Below are positions 29,528 to 41,600 of a stretch of 64,000 nucleotides of DNA, piece by piece. The stretch comes from Chromobotia macracanthus. Lineage: Eukaryota > Chordata > Actinopteri > Cypriniformes > Botiidae. Every line of letters begins with the position of its first letter. The first letter of the stretch is position 1. The stretch spans positions 14,025,001-14,089,000 of the forward strand of contig JAZGTH010000002.1 in NCBI GenBank assembly GCA_036877525.1, read 5' to 3'. The notes beneath the pieces were generated by a model. The model had not been told where the DNA came from, made no database searches, and saw only the letters and a list, made by a program, of their open reading frames with translations. A program made the translations under genes and the position numbers.

Positions 29528-32500
29528 CTCATTGTTAACAGTTTTGTTTAATTACAATTATTTATTTGAATTAGATCCATTGTCCCCATTTTTTTAAATT
29601 CATACATCATAATTTGAACATTTCAATTTGCCCCTGGTTTCCATTTCATAAATCTGGTTACTTTGGAGAATAAGACCTGAATATCATTTTCTGCAGATTT
29701 ACTTTCCTGCATTTACTTCTGCTAAATTTGGTAATTTAGGCGTGTTTGAATGCAGGGCAACACTTCTGCAGAGTTTCAGCTAACAAGCTGAATGCACACA
29801 AAGTGTGTAACAGTGTTTGGCAGATTCACTGTGGTTCATGGATCAATGACAAATCAAATTATCGCATAAACCCCTGCTGTAACAATACGCAGTAATTTTA
29901 ACTAGCAGTTTTGGCCACTGCAGTTGTCTTTGTATTCTACCTACGCCACTTTAATTTTCTTCCCTGTAAGTTACCACGCATGCGGACACACAAAATTGGC
30001 ATTTTTCTATTCAAGGTTTAGTGGATTTCACTCTTTATTGAGAAGATATTTGGACAGTTTCTTTGTCATCTTTGTTGAAACTTTATTTCATGCATTTAAA
30101 GCGATTCCCTTATACCCTTGTGAGATACGCTTTCATTTGTGACACTTTGTTAATGAACTGCTCTTATTGAAACGCGTGTTTCCGTGTATACAGTGTGTGC
30201 ATTTTGCATTGTTGTCCCTGAAAACATCATGAGCAGTCGTCTTCATTTAATGACGAGGTAATGTGTCAACAGTCTGCAGTTTATAGAGGGAAATTGCCAA
30301 TAAAATTGCTCCGGGTATGAAAGCAGTCAGTCAGTCGCCGTGCATAAAAGCCAGTTTTTAACTTTCTGGAGTTACCATAGTAACAAAGATAAATATAAGG
30401 TAAAATTGAAATAAGTCTTTCAGCTTTTTCATTTTCCATACGTTTTAATGAATGTAGTTAATCGCTAACCCTGAGTGTTTGTGGTTTTACATTAACAAGC
30501 TCATTTGTTTTTACGACTAACGTGTTTAGGTCGTCACAGTAGAAGCAGCATTTCGAATTCAGACCCTTTGTGAGAATATGGTTTGTTGCAACTATGACAA
30601 ATAAAGCCTCTGACATTGTCATCCAACACCTCCATAATTAGCACGTTTGCTCGTTATAACCCATTATTGCCCTAGCGGGTTGTTACTAGCATAGCTACTG
30701 AAAACTAGGTCAATATGATGCATCATAATTCCAGCCTGTAAGCAAGACGATATGGAAGGGGGGTATGGTTGTGCGTGTGTTCGGGGGTGTGCAGTTGTAG
30801 CTAATGGAGCCGTAAGAGAGAGGAGGAGAATAATAACATCTCTGAGGGGAATATCCCAGCTAACAGGGAATGTTCTCAGAATGTTGGCTAATGTTCTCTA
30901 AACGTTCTGTTGAATGCTTCAGTAATGAAAATTCTGCCAGTTACTGGCTTTTTTTGTCTGCTGTAGAAAACAGCAGAACAAATGTTCGGAAATGTCCCAG
31001 CTGCTTGATTCCATGTAATAAAAGTAGTTTAAATTAAAAATGTAAATTAAAAATGTTCTGAGGCCATTTAAAAACTTGTTCTAATGAACACACCAGAATT
31101 CATCTCATATCATTTTGAGATGAAGTATTCCTTTCCTTCAAAGTTGACGCTGTAAGCTTTTTGATCATCATTAACTCATTTTGATTATGCATTTAGGCAT
31201 GCATCTCAATTGCTGTTATTTCCTTCACTGTTTAAAATGACAGCTAGCATAGCGGTTACACGATAGATAAGAGGCGGCTAGCCACATCTGCATCACTGCA
31301 TTCATAATTATTTTCAGTCTGTTGACGATCCAGCAGGGCAGTGGGGAAAGCAAAACCCTGATGTTACAATCTTCTGCTCAAATGCTCCGGGAGCAAATGT
31401 TTGACGATTTCTTTCTGAGGAATACAAATGAATGGTAAAAGACTCCCACAACTCCATAAGACAGGTGCAGCACCATTAGCTACACGATGACAAGAAATTG
31501 CTCTTAGCTTGCTCACACGCTTCCACACACACACATAAGGTTGAGAGAGTGACACTAGAAAATGAATCACAGGTTTGCTGTAGGGAAAGGCGTGCTTGTG
31601 GAGAAGAGCATCAGCATATGTCATTAATTTATCCGATAAGTGACTCGCATTCATTTGAAATGTTATGGTAAAGGTTGAGTTTGGGGAATGGTAAATTCAT
31701 CTCTGTCTTGCTGCAGCCGTCATGCAAGCCTTTAGACTATTGTGTCGTCTGATGAATTCTGTGGGAGAACGTGTCTGTATCCAGCGTCCTGCGCCCACGC
31801 GGAGAGACTGTCACATCGCGCCTCTCTGTTTCCAGCCTGTAACAAAGACATGACCTCATTGTTTCAGCCCTGAAGGACATGGAAACGATTTTTGTTTCTC
31901 CACCCAGGAAAGCCAGGAAGCTTTTTAATGCCTCGGTGAAAACGCTGACGAACCTCTCACTGGATTTCTTATTTCCAGCTTGAAAACCTCAGAGACGTTC
32001 AGACAAAAATGAAAAAGTATTGAGACTTAATTATAATACAAAACATTCCTAACTCTGTATTAACATACTGTACTTAACAGATACAACTCTTATCATTACA
32101 CAGATGTTTACAGTAGATGTTACAGATTTTTCTGCACTGGGGTAAATGGGTGATAATGTAGATTCATTTTGTCTTTATAGGAAAAGAGTGAGATGTGATC
32201 TGTTTATTTATCTGTTGTTACTCATAAAAGAGCAAAATGCTCTTTTTTACTAATTTAAATGTCTTTGTTTTGTCCTTTTGATATTTAGCTGTAAGCCGTC
32301 AGTATTAATGTGTTTTTAAGGTATAAAATAATTTGGTGTGTCCAAAGTTCAGAGAAAATCTGGGGTTCATAAAACCTGTATGTTTTGAAATCAACGCAAA
32401 TTGTTATTCTTATTATATAAATTGTAATTCTTTTAATGAGAAAAATCCAAAACAGAAGCTTTATCGTTAGTGGTCTCAGACATTTGTACAACACTGAATT

Positions 32501-35500
32501 TGTGGATCAGCAGCGCTTAAACCTATTAGTGTTAAGATCTTACAACACTTCTTCAGTTTAAGTGACGTGCTGTAGACGGCGGCGTGTCGACCCCTCACTG
32601 TTCCTGCTCTTTATCTCATTACGGCTTAAGTTAAATTAGCTTAATTAGTTGGTATTAATCGCAAAATACCTGGAGGTTTAGCACTGAGCTTTATCTCATT
32701 ATTGATCTGTATTACTGGTATTAAAAAACCTATGACTTCACAGGATCATTTACAAATCGTGCATGTGTTCATATATATAAAAATGCATCTGGAATTGATG
32801 GTTTGCATTGTCTCTGTTAGTGTGACACTTGTCGTCAGGGTGCTAAGGTGCTGCGTGCCATTTCCAGAGCAGTGCTGTGTAGTTGGTAGGGTGTTATGGG
32901 GGTTGATGGCACGTTATGGGTGTTGATGGCACGTTATGGGGGTTGATGGCACGTTATGGGGGTTGATGGCACGTTATGGGGGTTGATGGCACGTTATGGG
33001 GGTTGATGGCACGTTATGGGGGTTGATGGCACGTTATGGGGGTTGATAGTACGTTATGGGGGTTGATAGTACGTTATGGGGGTTGATAGCACGTTATGGG
33101 GGTTGATAGTACGTTATAGGGGTTGCTCGGTTACTTAGTGGCCCTTACTGGTCAAAACATTTGCCCTTTACCTCCATCTAACACGCTTGTTTAGGAAGTT
33201 TTGTCTTTTATCATTGTAGCCATAGGAGATTTTATGTTTCCAGCACAGTGAAGAGGCCAGTATTCACTGTACATCACAACAGAGCACAGGACACAGGCCA
33301 CACACACACAGAGAACACAGGGAAGGGGCGGGGCCAGCTCACACTGCGCTCAGCCGGCCGACGGTGCGAGCAGAGAGATTTGCCTCTGTTAAAGGATCTG
33401 TGGTCCATTGTAAACATGAGAGGAGGTCTACAGCAGCCCCTGTGAGTTAAAACAAGGAGGCCGAAGGAGAGAGGAGGAGAGGAGGAGGAGAGGAGGAGGC
33501 GTGGCTGTGTGCGCGCCGGAGCTGATCCAGAGGCGTCGGGCCCCAGCCCAGCCGTCAGCAAGCGCTGCGGAACAGGGATGCGAGATCTCCCCCCACCTCC
33601 TCATCACGTTCACGGGGATCTTGACGGCATGCCCGGTGAGTATTTCCTCCCACAGTCCCCGCGGTTCCGACTGACCGCCCGGAGCGGTTCGTTCCGGGGA
33701 CGCTGCGCGCACCGCCGCTCCGTGCGTAAAGGAAGGCGGAGAGAAGGTGGACGAACCCACGGCGGGCTCCTGCCGTGTGTCGGGCGGTGATCGGTGGATA
33801 GATCGGGGCTTTTAACTCCCCGCAGCATCCGTGCCCTGTCCTTTGCGTGGGGCAGATGCGCACGGTGCCTTTGGGTTTGTGGAGCCGTGTCACCAAAAGG
33901 GACCGCTGGTGCCAGGACGCGCACGGGTCTTTTCCACCCTGTTACTGGGTTACCGTGCATGGGATGGACCCGCTGATGGGTTGTGCAGAGGTGCTGCGGT
34001 ACATTGTGGGAGTTTGTTGTTATGAAAGTGATTTTTGGCACCTTTGCTTGTGCTGTGCGGGTCTGTCTGTGCGCTTTTAGTTATACGTGTACAACATATA
34101 CATGTTTTGTTGTTATACAGCATGCTGCTGGACAAAATCACAACACAACATGTCATACAGTAACAATATGGGTTGTGTGTCCGTGTGCACTGAATTGCAT
34201 TGCTTGATTACACTGCAACTAAAGCATGAAGCTGTTTTCATAGCTGTTGTTAAATGCACGTCTTGTGTGAAACTTTGTAGTTTATTCTCAACATGATTAT
34301 GTTTTTTAATAAGTAGAATACCGACCCGTGTATCCTTTCAAAGGTTATGTACAGTAAGTTATGGGAGCATGAAACAAGTACTTCGTTTCAGTCAGGCAGG
34401 TGCATTGTGATCCAATACATCCCGCTTTTGTCCTTAATAATCCAGAATCGTATGTGCTGCTGAAGTCCTGTGTGGATCTGTCAGTGTCTCCTAAAGTCTG
34501 GCACTGAATTCTGGTGTACATGCTGGTGAGCATGACTTACTCTCCTCAAGCCCAGCCAACCCTGTTATCACAAGCTGTGGAGAGTTTTCAGGTCCTGTAA
34601 ATGTAAAAAAATGCCTGTAGCCGATTAAAACTAGTCAAGGTTAGAACAGAAATATCATTTTAATTGCCTCCCTCTAGAAATCTGTTTAAAAGCTTCCGTG
34701 ATTTCTGGCAATATTTTTTTAACCAACCCACAGCATTTGTACTGGTTGTGGGTTGCTAGATAGTTGACATGTCAGGAAGTGACAACGGTGTCCTGCGGTT
34801 TGACATGCTGTAGGTCATCTCAAGCTGTTGTAAACTGAAAATATTATAAACTTAAAATCTGCATGGGCATGGTACACATCTGTAGCTGGTGATGATGTTT
34901 AATATGATTACCGATCAGAGCGGTATAACGCATTTACTTTATTGCATGCGAGTTGCATTTTTCATGGCAGAAAAGACATCTGAGGCCGCTCTGTCATATT
35001 ATACAAATAGTTGTTTTGACGAATCAAACTTCCATAACTGTGTTACACTTGTTTATCTCCAACTTTAGCAAAATCTAATTCCTTCCCATGCCCCAAAAAT
35101 CACCCGAATAAGCTTCTTGGAATACAGGCTTGTAGATTTTCAAAGTGACCCTGTCGAAAGCGGTTACGTTACATAACGATTCGTCCGTGAACTCGAATAA
35201 CATGCAGCTGTTAGAAACGCAGTAATAAGCTACACAGTCTTAAAGGATAATGAATAATTATATTGTTCCTCAAGGCCCCAAATGATTTCTGATTAGAACA
35301 TGAGTGTTGTCGTCGTTTCAGATGAGCCGGTGGCGTTTACCGCCTGACTGATCTAATTCTCAGTAAGGCTGTTTTTCTCTTTAATTTAATGTGCATTTTG
35401 TGCATTCATATTGCCACTCTGTGATAACTTATAAAACAACAGTGTACTTATATTTCCATGCCGCTGTGCTACAGGGCAAATTTGAATTTCCAATAAAATG

Positions 35501-38500
35501 CAACACCCTGCATGCCATGTTCACCAGTTTGATTTTCCAAGACATTGTCATTCTCTTTAAAAACCTTGCTTGTGTTGCCGGTTTCCTTGGCTTCCTGTTT
35601 GGAGCAGAGATCTCGAGGGAGGGTCACTTCCTGTTGTGGAGTGTGGGAACCCTCAGAGGCGAAGGGCGCTGTAGATGTCGGACACAAACTTAGACCAAGC
35701 GGCACGCCGCCTCCACAACATGAGTTTAATTACAGCCTACGAGGTCTGCCGAGTCCACCATATGCTGCTCTCTGTTTTTACTCGCTTATTATTGGTCTAT
35801 GAAGATACATGTAAGAAAGCGATTTTCTAGTCATAATGTGAAAATGCTGTTTTAATGAAGGCCTGTTTGTGATTGTGAGTTGTGTTTGTTTAGTTTTTCT
35901 TAGGCATTGTGGGATAATGATACAATTTAGACTTTTCAGTTGTTGGTTTCTCATGGTTTTACAACCTTTAATTACCTCGTTCCCTGAAAATGATGATTGT
36001 TCTGGTTAAAAGGAGTCTTTTAAAGTGAAGCAGTCGGCATTCTTTGTTCTAATACTCATTAGCCGTGCAAACCCAACACGAAACCTGAGACGGCGATCCA
36101 TAAATCCCTCCTCTGAAAGCGAGAGCAGCATTTTTAAATAGAAACCTTGAATATGGATTTGGGTGTGTTCAAGATGCAGCAGATTGTTCCCTGAGGTGCT
36201 CAGAAACCAAGACACTCCCTTGCCCTAAATGTTTAGGCAGAGCGCTGTACCACGTCCACGAGTTCCAAACCCCTGCGTCTGATATCACGCAGGAAAATCA
36301 GGGATAATCGCAACACTGGCTCACTGAAGGACTTGTTTTGTTGTGCTGTGGGACTATGCTGAATCAGGGTAGTAAAAAGTAAGTTTGAGAAATGCTGTTT
36401 CTTCTGTTTTTCTGTTTCTACTCACGGCGGTTCCAGTGAAACGTGCCACCTTCTTTACAGACACACAGTTAGCTGAGATTAACAGATTAGCTGGATTCTT
36501 TATGACTGTTTTTCAGTAAACTGCATCAGTGTTTGTTGTTTAAGCTTGATATGCCGAAATGTTTTACATAGTTTTTGAAAGCCCAGGGCTTTGTTTGTTT
36601 TAACCCGGTATCAATTATTGTGTTTTTTGATTGTTGTTTAGTAACAAAGTTGATCATAATAGGGATATTAAAATGTGCAGTGTTTAAACGGATGGAAAAG
36701 CATCTACATAAACGGTGCATAAATGTTACAGTTCTGCTTATACAAATATGTCCTTATAATTGTGTTTATTTTTTAAATGCAAAAACACATGATGCAAAGA
36801 TGTTATTTGCTATTGTAAGCTTAAGTTTTGCATTATAAACTGAAAGTAAAGACGGTGAAAACAATAAACCAATTTATTTTTCAGAACTTGGAAAACTGTC
36901 AATTTCAGCCGACTTCCAGCCCTCATGATTTGCAAAGTTCTGCACATGCCCCTGAACCCTTATGTGTTATTTTCTGAAATATTTTGTATAATTTCACTGT
37001 TTTCAGCTACCAGCTTTCAGTGTCGTGCTCTCAGATGTATTCAGCACGTTGCATTTTTTAAACCCGTTCCACAGATCTTCCCCAAAAACAAGCACAGGAA
37101 AAGGCCAGAGAAGTCTGCAGGTGTGTCTGGGCCTGTCTGTGACTCAGCACGAGTCCTCTGTGATCAGATTAATCTGTGCCAGCACCCACTAAACCCCTGT
37201 GTGTCTGCGCAGCTGTCTGCTTGACCTTTGCATTATTTAATGGTGTGAATACATTAGCTGTGTGTCTCTCTGCTAATGAGTGATTTTCTGTGCTTATTGT
37301 TAATAAGGAATATATGGATAAAAATTCCACCTTACTGGACAGGCAGACCTGTGACTCAGCAGTTAGCACAATCGTGTCCTTACAGGTATGGTGATCATGT
37401 AGGTTACCTGGTTTTGAATCTGGCTTGTGACATTTCAGAATAATGTTAGTAAAAACATATATTTATACACACAAACACACACATATATATATATACATAT
37501 AAAAATATCTAAAAATTATTCCATCTTTTCATCCATCTTTTCAAGCATTGTCGTGGTTATGGGTTATTTTCTAAATGCAGTTTTGTTTGTAATGTTTGGT
37601 GTTGTTTGGGGAGAGCATGTTTTTTTCCTCGGGCCGTCTGTGGATTCACTGACACAGCTGCCAGAGTCACTGTTGAGACGCTGTACGAGTGTTAATATCA
37701 GCTGACCATCCACAGTGTGTCATTCATCAGTCTTTAAAACACATCACAGAGCAGCACGGAGATGAGGCTCTTTAACATGTCAGAAGAAATGAACAGCGAT
37801 TCTCAGGGTGTCAGAAGGGTGTCTTTTGAAGCTTATTTTTTGGTTGTTTTTTTACTGTCTTAGACTTCATTATCTGTTTATCTCTTTGCTGTATATCTAG
37901 TGTTTTGACGTGCAGTTTCATAAGTTCATTTTTTAGCTGATGTGTCTTTGAAGCATTATAACTTCATTATCTGTTATCTCAGCTGTATATCTAAGCATGC
38001 ATGAAGGAAATAAAAACTGATTGGTCACTTTTCTTTTGCACAGGACCTTATATGACCGTGTAAGTTTTTGGATGTTATATCTTCAGTGATGCAAAGCAAA
38101 AATAAGTCGCAGTAATAAATGCCCCACCCCCCAAGGATGCTTAATTTTCATGTTTATTCTATGCGTTGAGTTTAATGTTCAGGAAAAAACAATCTTGTTT
38201 TATGCAATAACACGGCTGGTTGTTTTTCAGTTTGCGTCAGATGAGCAGAGGAAAATTTTATTGCGGCATACTCAATAAACCTCTGATGATGTTCATTGTG
38301 TTGCATTTATCAGCTATCAGTTTTGTCTCTGGTGTTTCTCCTGAAATAAAACCAGCACAAATGATGTATTGAGCTATAAAATGACTGTGTATTGTATAGG
38401 CCAGATAATTCGGTTGTGGGTCATATTGAAAACTCTGACTTTTGATTGCAGACATTGGTGTATTAGCAAATCTGAGCACATTGTTAAGGTCTTTTCTCTA

Positions 38501-38576
38501 GAGGAGACTTTATTTGCTCTCTTTTACCATAATTATTGTCTAGTAGAGATATTGAGATTTTCCTTCTATGAATGTA

Positions 38577-38607
<31 letters not shown>

Positions 38608-41600
38608 ATTCCTTTCTTTTACATTTTTCTGACAGAAATAGATAGTATAAGTCATCTTGACATGCCCTTAGCTGTTTCATTCAAGAAAAGTTCATAATGT
38701 CTCAAAGGTTAAAAACTGGAGAGCCCGCTTTGTTTCCACTTCCAGTGTGATGTGCGCCTAAATAAAGATTTTGTGATGCTGCTTTTTGATGGTTAATCAC
38801 AGCTTGCTCAACATGTCCTGTGGCTCCATCATTTCCCGGGTCACCACCCCCTCGATCTTCATCACTAATGTCATAATGGTGCCTGGAAACTTCAGCTTTT
38901 GTGTGCGGTACAGCATGACTGTGTTAATGTGGAACCAGAGTAGTTAGGCTGTAAGAAGCCAACATCTCACAGTGACACCTCAGAGATCTTCAATGTACTA
39001 TTTGAACTCGTTGACAGGGTAGTGTGTGTTTTAATAACTGGAAGCAGCAAGAGCCTCTTACAGATGTCTCCAGTATCTGCATGAGACCTGCGCAACAATC
39101 AGGAGCAGTTGCTTTTCATCAGTGATTGTGAACTGTCTGCTTGTTTGACTAATGGATGCTTGTAGGAATTCTGTAGCTCAGTTGGTAGAGCGTTGCGTTC
39201 GGAGCACAAAGGTCATGGGTTTGATTCCCTGGGAACACACAAATGTATAGCCTGAATGCGCTGTAAGTCATTTTGGATTAAAGCATCTGTCACGTGCATA
39301 AATGTGTCTCAGCCCTGATGAATGTTCGTCTGTTCCCGTTTGGCTCCAGTAGATCCCATCTGATGCCGAGGCTGAAAGAATCACGGTCTCACGAGTCTTT
39401 GCTCAGTCCCAGCAGTGCAGTAGAAGCTCTAGATCTCAGTATGGAGGAGGAAGTTCTCATCAAACCGGTGCACAGCAGCATTCTGGGACAGGATTTCTGC
39501 TTTGAGGTGAGTCTCCGCATCGGCCCTTCACTCAACCTGCTTTGAACTTCTCCTGGCCAGTTCTGCCTTAGCAACAGTTGCTGTCTGCCCTATTAGACGA
39601 GTGTTTGCTCTTTTCTAAAGTAAGGCTGTGTGAGAGCTGTGTGTTTGGGTGGTTTTATATGTAATTGTACTGGAATTAAATGAATTTTCTTAGTTTGTTC
39701 ACCTACATTTGTTATCAGTTTTTTCTCCTTTCACTTGATGTTTTAATCATGTTTCTGCATCGTTTTATTCAGTTTCTTCAGTGATCGTTTTGTAAACAAT
39801 GAATACAAATGTTTGCCGATGTCACACTTTTATTCCAGCCCACATGCAAATAATTTTTTCCAAAAGGGTTGCGAAGAGTCGGTTTCCTCAGTGCTTTGCT
39901 GAAACGGTTGCAGCCAGAGTTCTGTATAAATTGCTGGGAAGAAGTTTTAGTGTCCGCCCGGCCTCAAAATAGCGCATAGCAAAGGCCCATTAAAACTTCA
40001 TTAGGGTCATTAGCCAAGATCAAACAGTTAGCAGAAATAGCAGCACTATCTACCCGTTCTGCAGTTAGATTACTGAGGGGCCACTGATCACATTACTGGA
40101 TGATTTTCATGTGTGCTACAGGGAAGACTCGCTTAGACCAGATGGTTATGTAATCATAAGGTCATCGGGTGCAGAAAAACAGGAAACCTACATTTTAGAA
40201 CTGTGATCAGACTATTGCAAGCAGGTTTTCTATGTAGTCGTGCAGAAGAGGAATGACAAGCGAGGTGCTTGATCTGCTTTTAATATGTTTTAAAACGTTT
40301 GGCAGTCATGGGGCCATGTGTGCATAGACCTCCAGTTAAACAAATATCAGACAAAACACAAGACTTATCCTGTGTAAACAGCCACTGAAATATGTATTTT
40401 CATTTTTCAGGTGAAATATTCCATTAAATCATTCAGTTATTATTTAAAAGCTCACCAGAGGTGAGTGTCACTAGGCCAGTTCATATGGAAGTGTTGACTG
40501 TCACACTGCGTTCAGATACCTGCTGGAAAAAGTGAGACATTTAGAGTAAAATGGACTTTCACAGAGGTCAGTTAGAGGTCCATTATGGTTTATGCTCTGC
40601 TCAGTTTGTTCAGTCATTTATTATAAAGACTAGAATTATAACAGTACAAAGATGTCTGGAAGTTGATTGCATTCAATACTCTGTATATCAACTGGTGGGT
40701 ACGGACCCAGAAATGATTGAGGTGGACTGCGATGAAAAACAATGCTAAATGGAAACAATAAAATGCTAAATTTGTAAGGACAGCAAAGCAAACAGGCTGA
40801 TTAAAAGCTGTAGGCTGATCTTTTGTAAAAAAAATACCTTTGATAAAATACATCTATCGCTGCTTTCAGTTTTCGCATGCGATCCAGCAAATGCATTTTA
40901 TCTGTTTTATCTGAGTGTTCTGTCTGGTCCAGCAGTCTGAGAGTTTTATTCTTTCTTCATATGAAATTGGTCCCCACTCTTGGGAAATGCTTGATTGATT
41001 GAGTGCTGTAGAATTCAGCAGATCTCTACTGTCCACCATCTCCTCATCTACTCTGCGGTCCTCTCTGTCTCAATTAATGCACTTATCTGCAGATTTGATC
41101 ATTGTAATCTGTAACTGCAGGTAACTACATCAACAGGAAGCAAATGCTTTTCGTGTCGGTCGGCTGCGGAGAGAGACAAATGGATGGAGAATTTGAGACG
41201 TGCTGTGCATCCCAACAAGGTAAAGCAGATGATTCATCGGAATTCTGGGTAATTCTAGACGAGATGAGGTTTAAGCTACAGCCAGCTTGTTGTTTTATAT
41301 ATCCTGTCACTCATATTGATCTTTTCTCATTGACTTGGCTGCATTAACCCGGCTTCACTTTTTAATTATGTACGGGATTATCCCGTTTCTTACCGCAGTC
41401 TCTTGCTTACCTTGCAGAGGTCACTGTAATCTTGTTAATCTTGTCAACAATTATTGGCAAAAATGTTTGTTGACAAGTATTTTTGATAATGCCAGAGATG
41501 AGACAGAAAGATGTGTCATGGAGATAATAAAACAATATTACTGAAAACATACTGGTGATAAGAAATATGGGGGAAAATAGTAATGCAAGATATTAAAAAT

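Larger units (their letters stand above)
23860..39352 (+). other. dab2ip: dab2ip intron 3 (very long, holds internal promoter)
   Basis: A 15.5-kb intron between PH-coding exons 3 and 4. Contains MITE copies (25238, 30855), a TTCACCC repeat (24735), CA and GT tracts, the minisatellite, the CpG-island promoter with its alternative first exon, and the SINE next to exon 4. Nothing else recognisable. Confidence 0.75.

Noticed and set aside
32901..33120. CRISPR-like array
   Set aside because: The units are contiguous with no spacers, and the genome is vertebrate. It is a minisatellite.
33428..34041. Several overlapping 60-143 codon ORFs on both strands in the GC-rich island
   Set aside because: High GC content removes stop codons in all frames. 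None resembles a known protein, and they conflict with each other.
39169..39306. A functional tRNA gene
   Set aside because: The tRNA-like head has a broken acceptor stem and is followed by the SINE body and tail, so it is a SINE, as are 683-826 and 2365-2483.
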